Positions 1 to 7,946 of a DNA stretch of 31,276 bases are shown here, piece after piece; position 1 is the stretch's first letter, and the number at the start of each line of letters is the position of its first letter. The stretch spans positions 1-31,276 of the forward strand of contig CAZUDB010000044.1 of NCBI GenBank assembly GCA_964619055.1, written 5' to 3'. Made by a program: the position numbers and the translations under genes. The notes under the pieces were generated by a model that worked only from the letters and a program-made list of their open reading frames with translations, was not told the DNA's origin and did no database searches. This stretch comes from CAYVUM01 sp964619055 (GTDB lineage: Bacteria; Pseudomonadota; Alphaproteobacteria; Rhodospirillales; Defluviicoccaceae).

Positions 1-55
1 CAACCAGCGTGTCATTGTCCTGACGGCCCAACAACCGGTCAGCACCCAAACCACC
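1..55. repeat. Left copy of 55-bp exact terminal inverted repeat
   Basis: Bases 1-55 are the exact reverse complement of bases 31222-31276; identity stops at base 56. Both copies lie in the same reading frame of an RTX gene and encode most of GGLGADRLLGRQDNDTLV. A perfect repeat that ends exactly at both window ends is what an assembly graph leaves when a contig is cut at a shared k-mer, so this is probably an assembly boundary at a duplicated RTX module rather than a mobile-element end. Confidence 0.95.
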
Positions 56-1105
56 GTCGAGCAGGTCAGTGCCTTCACCGCCATCCAGCTCGTCACCATC
101 ACCCTCACCTTCAAGCACGTCCGAGCCGGCGCCACCATTAAGTGTATCCTCGCCGTCGTCGCCCCTGATGAGATTGTTGCCGGCGTTGCCGGTGAGAACG
201 TTGTCAGCCGCGTTGCCGCCGATGTTCTCATCCGCCGCGCCGAGCAAGGTGATGTTTTCTAGATCAGTCAGCGTGGCGATGCTGACTCCAACAAACGTCA
301 CAAGTGTATCGATGCCCGGATCACTGATGCCGAACGAATCCCCACCATCCTCGTCAACGTACGTGTCGTCGTCCATGCCACCAATGAAGGTGTCATTGCC
401 GGCACCGCCGTTGAGCGTATCGTTGTCGCCGTTGCCCACGAGGAAATCGTCACCGTCGGTTCCCGTGATGCTGTCGGCGAAGGCGGACCCGATGATTCCC
501 TCAATGCTAAAGAGAATGTCGCCATCGCCGTGGCCACCGGACACGGACTGAGTCGACAGGTCCGCGACGATAGCGTCCGTCGAGTTGGTGTAATCCGCTA
601 AATCCGTGCCAAGACCGCCGGTGATCTCATCGCCGCCCGAGCCGCCTTCCAAGGTATCGTCGCCCTCACCGCCGTTCAGGGTGTCACTGCCGTTGGCGCC
701 GGTCAGGAAGTTGTTGCCCGTGTTGCCGGTCAGGACGTTGTCCGACGCATTGCCGCCGGCGTTCAAATTGGCGCCGCCGATCAGCGTGATGTTCTCAAGC
801 TCCGGCAGCCCGGAAATACCAACGCTGATGGAGGACAGGAGCGTATCAGTGCCCGGGTCGGTAGCGCTGAAGGCGTCGCCGGCGTCGGCGAGCTCATAAA
901 AATCGTCGCCGAGGCCACCGATGTAGATATCATTGCCGGAACCGCCGATCAGCGTGTCGCTGCCACCGCCACCCTCTAAGGTGTCGTTGCCGCCAAAGCC
1001 CTCGATCATGTCGTTCGCACCGCTCGGGATGCCTCCCATGACGCCGCTGGAGACGCCGCTCGGGCGAATGCTGTCGTTGTTGTTCGTCCCAGTAATGTTT
1101 GCCAT
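1..1105 (-). CDS. RTX (hemolysin-type) calcium-binding protein, C-terminus cut by window edge
   Basis: An open frame of 368 codons starts at the ATG at 1105-1103 and reaches the left edge without a stop, so the C-terminus, including any type I secretion signal, is missing. The product begins MANITGTNNNDSI and has many glycine/aspartate nonapeptides such as GGNDTLEGG, GGAGNDTF and GGLGADRLL, the calcium-binding RTX repeat. There is no N-terminal signal peptide, as expected for type I secretion. Two blocks of about 99 residues (about 57-155 and 236-334) are near-duplicates, each carrying a DPGxDTL segment, an LENITL segment and a GGNAxDNVLTGNxGNN segment. A GAGGGG stretch lies just upstream of the ATG. 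Its last 18 codons are identical in DNA to the end of the right-edge RTX gene. Calcium-dependent folding outside the cell is family knowledge; the specific role (adhesin, enzyme or surface layer) cannot be read from the repeats. No secretion genes are in the window. Confidence 0.88.
   Translation of the reverse strand, partial: MANITGTNNNDSIRPSGVSSGVMGGIPSGANDMIEGFGGNDTLEGGGGSDTLIGGSGNDIYIGGLGDDFYELADAGDAFSATDPGTDTLLSSISVGISGLPELENITLIGGANLNAGGNASDNVLTGNTGNNFLTGANGSDTLNGGEGDDTLEGGSGGDEITGGLGTDLADYTNSTDAIVADLSTQSVSGGHGDGDILFSIEGIIGSAFADSITGTDGDDFLVGNGDNDTLNGGAGNDTFIGGMDDDTYVDEDGGDSFGISDPGIDTLVTFVGVSIATLTDLENITLLGAADENIGGNAADNVLTGNAGNNLIRGDDGEDTLNGGAGSDVLEGEGDGDELDGGEGTDLLDGGLGADRLLGRQDNDTLV
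104..400 (-). repeat. Internal RTX repeat block B (about 99 codons)
   Basis: This is the second of two homologous blocks in the left RTX protein, residues about 236-334. In order it contains GGAGNDTFIGG, an acidic stretch, SDPGIDTLV, TDLENITLLG and GGNAADNVLTGNAGNN, followed by further RTX nonapeptides. It matches block A at 641-937 segment by segment, indicating an internal duplication. Confidence 0.75.
641..937 (-). repeat. Internal RTX repeat block A (about 99 codons)
   Basis: This is the first of two homologous blocks in the left RTX protein, residues about 57-155. It has the same order of landmarks as block B: GSGNDIYIGG, an acidic stretch, TDPGTDTLL, PELENITLIG, GGNASDNVLTGNTGNN, then RTX nonapeptides. 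About 80 residues containing an ADYTNSTDAIVADLS-type segment, another common RTX-linker motif, separate the blocks. Confidence 0.75.
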
Positions 1106-1288
1106 GGACCCCTCGCAGGCATGAGCGGGGAGGCCCATGCTGTCGAGGCACACCCCGGGTTGGTGAACACTGGACGGTGCCGCCAAATGCTGCGAACACG
1201 CACAATTGATCCGCTTTTTTGACGCAATTAACCGTTCAGATGTCGCGCAATGGCGATATGGACTGCGGCGCTACAATCACCCGCAAAT

Positions 1289-1317
1289 TTAAAAGGGCTT
1301 TCTGCCTAAATCGGCAA
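1289..1317 (-). promoter_or_regulatory. Candidate sigma-70-type promoter for the left RTX gene
   Basis: On the minus strand TTGCCG (1317-1312) is followed after 17 bases by TTTTAA (1294-1289), a loose -35/-10 pair in the AT-rich part of the gap. It would give a leader of about 180 bases before the RTX ATG. Chance matches of this quality are common. Confidence 0.25.
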
Positions 1318-1450
1318 ACACCCTAGATGTTTAGGGGAATTGAAGCAACCACTGACCGTTTGCCAGCGCACCTGATCGCGCTGCGTATGCGCCTACGTTC
1401 CCCCGAGCGGGCGGCTCAACAGGGCTTGCATGACGCGATGGGTGGAATTG

Positions 1451-1469
1451 CGAAGCGTCTCTCGCTTCG
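1451..1469 (-). terminator. Hairpin downstream of the EF-hand gene
   Basis: CGAAGCG (1451-1457) and CGCTTCG (1463-1469) form a perfect 7-bp stem with a 5-base loop, about 40 bases past the EF-hand stop codon. No T-run follows on the minus strand, so intrinsic termination is uncertain. Confidence 0.4.
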
Positions 1470-1508
1470 GCTGCGCCCCCTCACAGACCGGGCATTGCCA
1501 AGAGGGGC

Positions 1509-1997
1509 TCAGTCGAGCGCCTTGCCAAAGCGCACAAACTCATCGAAATCGATGACACCGTCGCCGTTGATGTCGATGGCGTCGAAGGCAAGCCAATCCG
1601 CCTGATTGAATTCAATGCCAGAAATGAAGCCGTCACCGTCCGTGTCGGTTTTCGCGAACAAAGCGTCGCTGATGCCTGGGAATTCGGCACGGGACAGCTT
1701 GCCGTCGCCATTGGCGTCGCGAATAAAAAACGCATCCATGCGCTTCAGGTCGAACTCCGATCGCGTGATCCGGCCATCGCCGTCCGTGTCGATGAGGTTG
1801 AATAGCGTCCGATCATCCAGCCGTTTGCCGGGCGGTGTCAGGAGGTTCTGCAAGCGCGGCTGCTCCGGCGTTCCGCCAACGCTCGGCGAAGCGGGTGTCT
1901 CGGCCGCCTTGCCAGGTGTTCCGCCTTGTGGCGCCGCTGCCAGGATTGCCACCGCAAGGACCGACAACACATTGCGAACGGAAGCGAAAGCGCCCAT
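1509..1997 (-). CDS. Secreted four-EF-hand calcium-binding protein
   Basis: This 162-residue protein has a hydrophobic N-terminal segment (about residues 8-22, VRNVLSVLAVAILAAA) that looks like a signal peptide, so it is probably periplasmic or secreted. A Pro/Gly-rich linker to about residue 58 precedes four canonical EF-hand loops: D70-E81 (DTDGDGRITRSE), D94-E105 (DANGDGKLSRAE), D118-E129 (DTDGDGFISGIE) and D142-E153 (DINGDGVIDFDE). All have Asp at position 1 and Glu at position 12, so all four should bind calcium. The frame begins at an ATG with a GAGG-like stretch upstream. It lies between the RTX gene and a transporter, all separately transcribed. Calcium sensing or buffering is the family expectation; the partner is unknown. 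Its position beside a calcium-binding RTX gene may be meaningful or may be chance. Confidence 0.85.
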   Translation of the reverse strand: MGAFASVRNVLSVLAVAILAAAPQGGTPGKAAETPASPSVGGTPEQPRLQNLLTPPGKRLDDRTLFNLIDTDGDGRITRSEFDLKRMDAFFIRDANGDGKLSRAEFPGISDALFAKTDTDGDGFISGIEFNQADWLAFDAIDINGDGVIDFDEFVRFGKALD

Positions 1998-2171
1998 AGC
2001 TCAGTTTACCTCTTCCCCAAACCCTGACGGTACGCACGAAGCGGGCGATGATGGCGGCGCGATCGCAGTAGTGCAAGGCGATTGGCGCTGATGCCGTCAT
2101 CGGCACGCCAAACAGACTTGACAGCGCTCTATCGGCGGTCGATCCCAGGACCCTCTGTAAGGGGAAGGATC

Positions 2172-3860
2172 ATGGAAATCGATCTGTATGAGGTGTTCGC
2201 CAAGGACACCGTTCTGGTGGTGTTTGCCGCCATCGCGCTCGGATATCTTATCGGCAACATTAAACTGGGCCGCTTTGAGCTTGGCGCCACGGGCGGCGTG
2301 CTGCTCTGCGCCCTGGTGTTCGGGCATTACGGCTTTGAGGTCGATCCGGTCGTTCAGTCCATCGGCTTTACCCTGTTTATCTATTCCGTCGGCTGGCAAG
2401 CGGGGCCTCAGATCCTGAACGTGTTGGGCCAGGACGGCCTTCGCTACGTGGCCGTGACGCTCTTCATCTCCGTGGGCTCCGTGGCGCTGGTGATTGCGCT
2501 GGCGGGTCTCGTCGGTCTCGAGAACAGCCTCGCCGCCGGTTTGCTCGCCGGTGGTCTCACCAGTACGCCGACACTCGTTGGCGCGCAGAATGCCGTGACG
2601 TCCGGCATGGCCGCACTTGGGGACGGCGCCACCAGCGAGGATCTGATCCAGGGAATCAGCGTCGCCTATGCCATCACCTACGTGTTCGGAACCGTCGGAC
2701 TGTTGGTTCTGGTCAAGTTGATGCCGGCGGTGCTGAAGATCGACTTGGCCGCGGAGGCAGCGAAGTTCGCTCGGGAGCGCGGCTTTGGCGGTCGTCGCGC
2801 CGCGGCGGCCGTACAACGCCCTATTCTGCGCGCCTACGTTGTCAATCAGGAGCAGTTCATCGGCAAGACACTCAAGCAGATCGAGGCGGAAATCGACGCC
2901 AAGGGTGAGCGCAAAGGCACCATCTACAAGTTAAAGCGCGGGAATGAGCTGATTGCCGTCACCCCGGAAACCAAACTAGAGCGCGGCGATCGGGTCTCCG
3001 CTTTCGGTACGCCCGGGGAACACGCGAAAATTCGTGAGGAGTTCCAGCTCGGCGCGGAAGTCCTGGATGAAGACCTCATCGATGCCGTCATCGATGTTGC
3101 GGAGGTGGTCGTCACCAGCACCAAGGCGATCGACCGCAGCCTGGCCGAAATCGGCGTGCTGCAAAACTACGGTTGCTTCCTGGCCAGGATCACGCGCTCG
3201 CAGATCGAGCTGCCCCTGACAGGAGACACCAGGCTGCAAAAGGGAGACGTGGTCACGATCAGTGGTGAGCGCTCGTTTCTGGACCGGCTGATCGCCGATC
3301 TCGGCACCGAGGAATTGAAGGTCACCGAAACCGACCTGGTCACCTTTGCCGCTGGTATCGTCTTTGGCCTGTTCCTCGGCCAGATCACGATCAAGCTGGG
3401 TGGCGTTGACGTGGGCATCGGCAACGCCGGCGGCCTTTTGGTCTCCGGGATTTTGGTTGGCTTCCTGCGCGCCAACCGTCCCACCTTCGGCCGGATGCCC
3501 GCGGCGGCCCGCTTTATCCTGATGGAATTGGGTCTCATGCTGTTCATGGTCGGCGTCGGCTTGAACGCCGGCAGCGGTATCGTCGAGGCGCTTGGCACGG
3601 TCGGCCCGGAACTGTTCTTGTGCGGTGTCGCCGTCACCTGTCTGCCGCTCATCGTCGGATATGGCTTTGGCCGTTTAGTCCTGAAGATGAACCCCGCCGT
3701 TCTGCTCGGCGCACTGACCGGCGCTATGACCAGCACGCCGGCCCTCGGCATCGTGCAGCAGGCGGCGAAAAGCACCGTACCGGCCCTTGGGTACGCGGGC
3801 ACCTACGCGCTCGCTAACGTGCTGCTCACCTTTGCTGGGACCGCGATCATGCTGCTCTGA
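2172..3860 (+). CDS. AspT/YidE-type antiporter with two TrkA-C domains
   Basis: A membrane transporter of 562 residues in the aspartate:alanine exchanger family (AspT/YidE/YbjL type). The N-terminal half (about 1-190) is a run of hydrophobic helices containing GGLTSTPTLVGAQNA. Two cytosolic regulatory TrkA-C (RCK_C) domains follow at about 215-295 and 305-385, recognisable from GKTLKQIEAE..RGDRVSAFG and LAEIGVLQNYGCFLARI..QKGDVVTISG. A second membrane half (about 395-560) repeats the signature as GAMTSTPALGIVQQA. This two-half duplication is typical of the family, and the length matches AspT/YidE proteins. I start at the ATG at 2172 because GGGGAAGG lies just before it; the open frame extends 30 codons further upstream without family-like sequence. 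The substrate cannot be assigned: AspT exchanges aspartate for alanine, but most relatives are uncharacterised. It appears monocistronic. Confidence 0.85.
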   Translation: MEIDLYEVFAKDTVLVVFAAIALGYLIGNIKLGRFELGATGGVLLCALVFGHYGFEVDPVVQSIGFTLFIYSVGWQAGPQILNVLGQDGLRYVAVTLFISVGSVALVIALAGLVGLENSLAAGLLAGGLTSTPTLVGAQNAVTSGMAALGDGATSEDLIQGISVAYAITYVFGTVGLLVLVKLMPAVLKIDLAAEAAKFARERGFGGRRAAAAVQRPILRAYVVNQEQFIGKTLKQIEAEIDAKGERKGTIYKLKRGNELIAVTPETKLERGDRVSAFGTPGEHAKIREEFQLGAEVLDEDLIDAVIDVAEVVVTSTKAIDRSLAEIGVLQNYGCFLARITRSQIELPLTGDTRLQKGDVVTISGERSFLDRLIADLGTEELKVTETDLVTFAAGIVFGLFLGQITIKLGGVDVGIGNAGGLLVSGILVGFLRANRPTFGRMPAAARFILMELGLMLFMVGVGLNAGSGIVEALGTVGPELFLCGVAVTCLPLIVGYGFGRLVLKMNPAVLLGALTGAMTSTPALGIVQQAAKSTVPALGYAGTYALANVLLTFAGTAIMLL

Positions 3861-3981
3861 CCCACCCTCGGATTCGCACCATCCATAATGTGCCCATCCG
3901 CGTAGGGTTTTCTTAAAGTCATCGTCGTTAGGGTGCGCGTCCCGCCCCACCTCGGGCAATACTGCCAACGGACCCGCTTAA

Positions 3982-4314
3982 ATGACGACGGCACGTCAAT
4001 CCACTCCGCCATCGGTGCCGAAGACCGAACTCGGCCCGCAAAAGCCGGCACGGCGCGCCGCGGCCGCCGCGCGTCCCTTCGCGTTTGCGGAGCTGCCCGC
4101 GCCCGAGACCGGCCGGTGGGTGCCGCGCCGCAAGGCCGCCGTCGTGTCCGCGGTCCGGGATGGTCTGATCAGTCTGGAAGAAGCGTGCCAGCGATACGCC
4201 TTGTCGGCGGAGGAATTCCGATCCTGGCAACATCGCTTCGATGCCGAGGGCGTTACGGGCCTTCGCGTTCGGCCTCGCCCGAGCCCGCTGCCCGCCGGTG
4301 GCAAGCGCTCATAG
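3982..4314 (+). CDS. sciP: SciP-type CtrA inhibitor (DUF1153)
   Basis: A 110-residue protein whose residues about 38-96 match the DUF1153/SciP helix-turn-helix: LPAPETGRWVPRRKAAVV, then GLISLEEACQRYALSAEEFRSW and a closing GLR. In Caulobacter SciP is a small factor that restrains CtrA-dependent transcription, including flagellar genes, after DNA replication. The N-terminal 37 residues are Ala/Pro/Lys-rich and probably disordered; the C-terminal tail after 96 is basic and Pro-rich. The ATG is at 3982. The gene lies about 110 bases upstream of fliF on the same strand, and ctrA and chpT are also in this window, so the position supports a role in flagellar and cell-cycle control. The call rests on the very recognisable motif; that it inhibits CtrA here is inferred from homology. 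Confidence 0.9.
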   Translation: MTTARQSTPPSVPKTELGPQKPARRAAAAARPFAFAELPAPETGRWVPRRKAAVVSAVRDGLISLEEACQRYALSAEEFRSWQHRFDAEGVTGLRVRPRPSPLPAGGKRS

Positions 4315-4332
4315 CCAAAACCTCGGCAAGGT

Positions 4333-4348
4333 TTGCCTAGTCATTAAC
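4333..4348 (+). promoter_or_regulatory. Candidate CtrA-binding site upstream of fliF
   Basis: TTGC-N7-TTAAC matches the CtrA consensus TTAA-N7-TTAAC with one perfect and one degenerate half-site at the correct spacing. It lies between sciP and fliF, about 80 bases before the fliF start, and overlaps an inverted repeat GGCAA-GGT-TTGCC at 4325-4337. I see no clean sigma-54 -24/-12 element in this gap. Confidence 0.4.
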
Positions 4349-4425
4349 CCCTCCTTCACCACACTGTCCCTACTCTGACGTCGACCCCGGGGGGCAACAC
4401 CGCTCCCCCCGCAGTGGAACGTCCG

Positions 4426-6084
4426 ATGGATCAAGTCTTTCGCATCATTCGCAATCTGGGTGGCGTCCGGCTCGCCATCATCGGCGGCGTCCTGGTTGCC
4501 TTGGCTGCAGTGTTCCTGTGGTTGCTGTCCAACCTTTCGTCCAACGAATACGCGCTGCTGTACGGGGATTTGGACCAAGCCGATGCGAGCCGTGTGATCC
4601 GTCAGCTCGATGCCGACGGCGTGCCCTATGAGCTGCGGCAGGACGGCACTGCCGTTCATGTTCCTTCTGAACGCGTCGCCGCCGCCCGTCTGGCGTTGGC
4701 CAACAAGGGCCTGCCCGCCGGCGGCTCCATGGGTTACGAATTGTTCGACGACGCCGACACGCTTGGCGTCACCAATTTCATGCAGAACGTCAACCTGGTG
4801 CGCGCGCTTGAAGGGGAGCTCGCCCGATCCATCCGCACCATCGACGGCGTCAAGACGGCCCGGGTCCACTTGGTTCTGCCGAAGCGCGAGCTGTTTAGCC
4901 GCGACCGGGAAGAGCCCAGTGCCTCCGTGGCCCTGGCCATGTCGGGCAACCGGCGGCTTTCCTCCAGTCAGGTCCAGGCGCTTCGCCACTTAATCGCGTC
5001 CGCCGTGCCGGGACTGCGCCCGCAACAGATTTCCGTCGTTGACGGGCGCGGCACGCTGCTCGCCGGCGGCTTCGAGGGCGACGATTCGGCGGCTGCGCTT
5101 GATCAGAAAGCCGAGGAAAAGCGGCGCGCTTATGAATCCCACTTGGCGCGCACCATTGTGCGGCTGTTGGAACAAACCGTCGGACCTGGCAAGGTCCGCG
5201 CCGAAGTCAACGCCGATATGGACTTCGACCGCATCAACACCAGCGAGGAAATCTACGACCCCGAGGGTCAAGTCGTCCGCTCGACCCAGACCGTCGAGGA
5301 ACAGGCTTCAAGCCGTGAGACGGATTCCGATCCCCCAGTCACCGTTGGCACCAACCTGCCCGATGCCGACCTTGTCACCGGCGATGTGTCCGGCTCCGAG
5401 AGCAATGAGGGCAGGGTCGAAGAAACGGTCAACTATGAGATCTCGCGTCGGGTCGTGAACCACGTTCGAGAAGCGGGGGTCGTCAACCGCCTTTCCGTCG
5501 CCGTCGTCATCGACGGCAACTACGAAACCGATGACGACGGCAACCGGACCTATGCCGCGCGTACGCAGGAGGAGCTCAACCTGCTGAGCACGCTGGTGCG
5601 CGGAGCTATCGGTTTCAATGCCGAACGCGGCGATACGGTCGAGGTTCTCAGCATGCGTTTCGTGGAACCGGATGCGTTCGAGGAGGACGCTTTTGGCTTG
5701 GCGCTCGGCCTGGACAAGGCAGACCTGTTGCGCCTCGCCCAATACGTGGTGCTGGTCCTGTTCGCCTTGTTGGTGATCCTCCTGGTTGTCCGCCCACTGC
5801 TGACCCGTGCGCTCGAATCCATGCCCGTTCCCGCCACCGGCCCCATGGGCGATCTGCTTGCCCATACATCGGACACGCCGGCGTTGACGGGACCCGACAC
5901 CACGGCGGCCACCATCGGCAGCGAGAAGACCCCGCCCGATGATGAGCTGGAAGAAATGATCGACCTGGACCGGGTGGAAGGTCGTGTGCGCGCCTCAACG
6001 ATTAAGAAAGTGGGTGAGATTGTGCAGAAGCATCCCGATGAGGCCATCGCCATCATCCGCAACTGGCTTCACGAAGAAGGCTGA
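4426..6084 (+). CDS. fliF: Flagellar MS-ring protein FliF
   Basis: FliF forms the inner-membrane MS ring on which the rotor and export apparatus are assembled. From the ATG at 4426 the product has 552 residues, near the family norm. A first membrane helix (about 16-35, LAIIGGVLVALAAVFLWLL) is followed by the periplasmic YscJ/FliF domain (YALLYGDLDQADASRVIRQLDADGVPYEL, then KTARVHLVLP). A Ser/Asp-rich loop region and a second membrane helix (about 434-458, QYVVLVLFALLVILLVV) come next. The cytoplasmic tail ends with VGEIVQKHPDEAIAIIRNWL, the FliG-binding segment. A GTG four codons upstream (4414) is an alternative start; neither has a strong ribosome site. It is the first gene of a closely spaced operon, with fliG starting 12 bases after its stop. 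Confidence 0.95.
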   Translation: MDQVFRIIRNLGGVRLAIIGGVLVALAAVFLWLLSNLSSNEYALLYGDLDQADASRVIRQLDADGVPYELRQDGTAVHVPSERVAAARLALANKGLPAGGSMGYELFDDADTLGVTNFMQNVNLVRALEGELARSIRTIDGVKTARVHLVLPKRELFSRDREEPSASVALAMSGNRRLSSSQVQALRHLIASAVPGLRPQQISVVDGRGTLLAGGFEGDDSAAALDQKAEEKRRAYESHLARTIVRLLEQTVGPGKVRAEVNADMDFDRINTSEEIYDPEGQVVRSTQTVEEQASSRETDSDPPVTVGTNLPDADLVTGDVSGSESNEGRVEETVNYEISRRVVNHVREAGVVNRLSVAVVIDGNYETDDDGNRTYAARTQEELNLLSTLVRGAIGFNAERGDTVEVLSMRFVEPDAFEEDAFGLALGLDKADLLRLAQYVVLVLFALLVILLVVRPLLTRALESMPVPATGPMGDLLAHTSDTPALTGPDTTAATIGSEKTPPDDELEEMIDLDRVEGRVRASTIKKVGEIVQKHPDEAIAIIRNWLHEEG

Positions 6085-6096
6085 GGGGGAAGGGCC

Positions 6097-7116
6097 ATGG
6101 CACGTTTGAAGGACGAGTATCGTCTGCTCAGCGGACCCCAGAAGGCCGCCATTTTCCTGCTCGCCCTGGGGCCCGGAAAGGTGGTCCGGCTGTTCGAGCG
6201 CATGGACGACGAGGAGCTTCGCGAACTCACCCAAACCATGGCCAACCTCGGCAATGTTAGCGCGGCCATCGTTGAGCGACTGTTTGTGGAGTTTGCCGAC
6301 CAGCTCTCCGCCGCCGGCTCCCTGGTCGGCACCTACGACACCACCGAGCGGCTGCTGTCCCAATTCATGGACAAGGACCGCGTCGACAACCTGATGGAAG
6401 AGATTCGCGGTCCTGCCGGTCGCACCATGTGGGACAAGCTTGGCAACGTGAACGAGGCCGTCCTCGCCAACTACCTCAAGAACGAGTACCCGCAAACAGT
6501 CGCTGTCGTGCTGACCCGGATCAAGCCGGACCACGCAGCGCGCGTGTTGTCGATGCTACCCGAGAACTTCGCCATGGAAGTGATCATGCGGATGTTGCGC
6601 ATGGAGACCGTGCAAAAGGACATCGTCGACCATGTGGAGCGCACGCTCAGGACGGAATTCATGACGAACCTGGCGCGCACTGCTCGTCGCGACAGTCACG
6701 AGGTGATGGCGGATATCTTCAATAACTTGGACCGCAACACAGAAAACCGCTTCATGACGGCACTGGAGGAGCGAAACCAAGATTCGGCGGAGAAAATCAA
6801 GCAACTGATGTTCACGTTCGAAGACCTTGTGCGGCTCGATGCCAATGCAGTCCAGCAAGTGTTGCGACGTACGGAGAAGGATCAACTGTGTCTCGCTCTT
6901 AAAGGTGCTTCGGACCAAATCAAAGAGCTGTTCTTCAACAATATGTCCGAGCGCGCGGCCAAGATGCTGCGGGAGGACATGGAGGCTCTTGGGCCCGTTC
7001 GCCTGCGCGACGTGGACGAAGCGCAAGCCGTGGTCGTCGCCAACGCCAAGACTCTTGCCGATGCCGGCGAGATTACCATCGCCGGCGGCGGCGAGCGGGA
7101 CGAACTGGTGTACTGA
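6097..7116 (+). CDS. fliG: Flagellar motor switch protein FliG
   Basis: FliG is the rotor component that contacts the stator and couples ion flow to torque and direction switching. The 339 residues match the usual length. The N-terminal FliF-binding part (SGPQKAAIFLLALG..VRLFERMDDEELRELTQTMANLG) is followed by a middle domain with EYPQ at 130-133, a variant of the conserved EHPQ motif. The C-terminal torque domain has KDQLCLALKGASDQIKELFF and MSERAAKMLREDMEALGPVRLRDV, which carries the alternating charged residues used against MotA. A strong GAGGGGAAGG lies before the ATG. It sits between fliF and fliH, as in many flagellar operons. Confidence is very high. Confidence 0.97.
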   Translation: MARLKDEYRLLSGPQKAAIFLLALGPGKVVRLFERMDDEELRELTQTMANLGNVSAAIVERLFVEFADQLSAAGSLVGTYDTTERLLSQFMDKDRVDNLMEEIRGPAGRTMWDKLGNVNEAVLANYLKNEYPQTVAVVLTRIKPDHAARVLSMLPENFAMEVIMRMLRMETVQKDIVDHVERTLRTEFMTNLARTARRDSHEVMADIFNNLDRNTENRFMTALEERNQDSAEKIKQLMFTFEDLVRLDANAVQQVLRRTEKDQLCLALKGASDQIKELFFNNMSERAAKMLREDMEALGPVRLRDVDEAQAVVVANAKTLADAGEITIAGGGERDELVY

Positions 7117-7124
7117 GCGCCGCC

Positions 7125-7934
7125 ATGGCCACGGCAACCACCCCAATACCGTTCCGTTTCGACCGCCGTTTCGAGGTCGACGACGGCGACGCCGCCGCTC
7201 CGTCGGAGGCGACCGTCGCCTTTGCCGGCCAAGATGGTGGAGCCGATCCGGCAGAACCCGCAACGCCCGCAGAAGCATCAACGTCGGAGCCAGTGTTCGG
7301 AATGGCGGAACTCGAGCAAGCGCGAGCCGAGGCATTCGCTGAAGGTCAGCGCCACGGCGAAGAGGTGGCCGCAGCCGCCGGTGACGCAGCTCTGAGGCAG
7401 ACTTGCGACCACCTGGCGACGCTCATCGACCAATCCCTGAAGGAGCGAGAAACGTTGCTCGCTCCCGTGGAGCGGGATGCCTCAGCGCTCGCGCTCGCCA
7501 TTGTGCGCAGGGTCATGCCGTGGCTAGGCGAGCAGGATGTGCTGGCTCCGATCGAGGATGCCGTGCGCCGAACGCTCAGCCAGGTGTGGCAGGAGCCGCG
7601 CCTAACCGTGCGTGTCTCGGAGCGCCTTCGCGATGACGCGGCAGAGCGTTTGCAGCCGTTGCTCAAGGCACGAGGGCACGACGGACGCCTCGACGTCATC
7701 GCCGACCCGGAGATGAGCGATGGCGATTGCCGGATCGAGTGGGCCGGCGGTTTCGCTGTCCGCGACGCCGAAGCGGTGCTAGGCGAGATCGAATCCGTTA
7801 TCGAGCAAGCCCTGGCTTGCGGTTCGACACCAGCCGAAACGTCTGACCCCACAAACCCAGGTGCAAGCCATCCCTCGGAAGCCGCGGCACGCCCCACCGC
7901 CGCTGACGGTGCGGCTGACGGCACGCGCCAGTAA
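7125..7934 (+). CDS. fliH: Flagellar export ATPase regulator FliH
   Basis: FliH binds the FliI ATPase and links the soluble export complex to the C ring. The 269-residue product has an Ala/Pro/Glu-rich, probably disordered N-terminus (1-60) and then a helical segment with MAELEQARAEAFAEGQRHGEE, the AxxxG-type pattern common in FliH. The C-terminal FliH/HrpE domain spans about 105-230 (ERDASALALAIVRRVMPWL.., then LDVIADPEMSDGDCRIEWAGGFAVRD). Residues after about 235 are low-complexity Pro/Ala/Thr. It starts 8 bases after fliG and is followed by fliN after 12 bases. FliH is poorly conserved, but domain pattern and position agree. Its partner genes fliI and fliJ lie about 8 kb away on the other strand. 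Confidence 0.9.
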   Translation: MATATTPIPFRFDRRFEVDDGDAAAPSEATVAFAGQDGGADPAEPATPAEASTSEPVFGMAELEQARAEAFAEGQRHGEEVAAAAGDAALRQTCDHLATLIDQSLKERETLLAPVERDASALALAIVRRVMPWLGEQDVLAPIEDAVRRTLSQVWQEPRLTVRVSERLRDDAAERLQPLLKARGHDGRLDVIADPEMSDGDCRIEWAGGFAVRDAEAVLGEIESVIEQALACGSTPAETSDPTNPGASHPSEAAARPTAADGAADGTRQ

Positions 7935-7946
7935 GGAGACCGCGCC

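Larger units (their letters stand above)
1106..1508. other. Intergenic region between the RTX and EF-hand genes
   Basis: I see no convincing gene in these 403 bases. About 1200-1340 is more AT-rich than the surroundings and would hold the promoter of the minus-strand RTX gene. The half near the EF-hand gene contains the hairpin at 1451-1469. The short plus-strand frame from 1327 has neither a clear ribosome site nor a recognisable product and runs antisense into the EF-hand gene. Confidence 0.6.

Noticed and set aside
69..551. 160-codon plus-strand Pro/Ser-rich frame at the left edge
   Set aside because: It is the antisense of the RTX repeats; the regular Pro/Ser pattern is the complement of the Gly/Asp repeats.
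2097..2816. 239-codon minus-strand frame across the antiporter start
   Set aside because: His/Gln/Arg-rich antisense frame opposite a clear membrane protein.
4315..4425. Sigma-54 -24/-12 promoter before fliF
   Set aside because: The nearest GG..GC pair (CGGCAAGGTTTGC) has a spacing 2 bases too short for the sigma-54 consensus.
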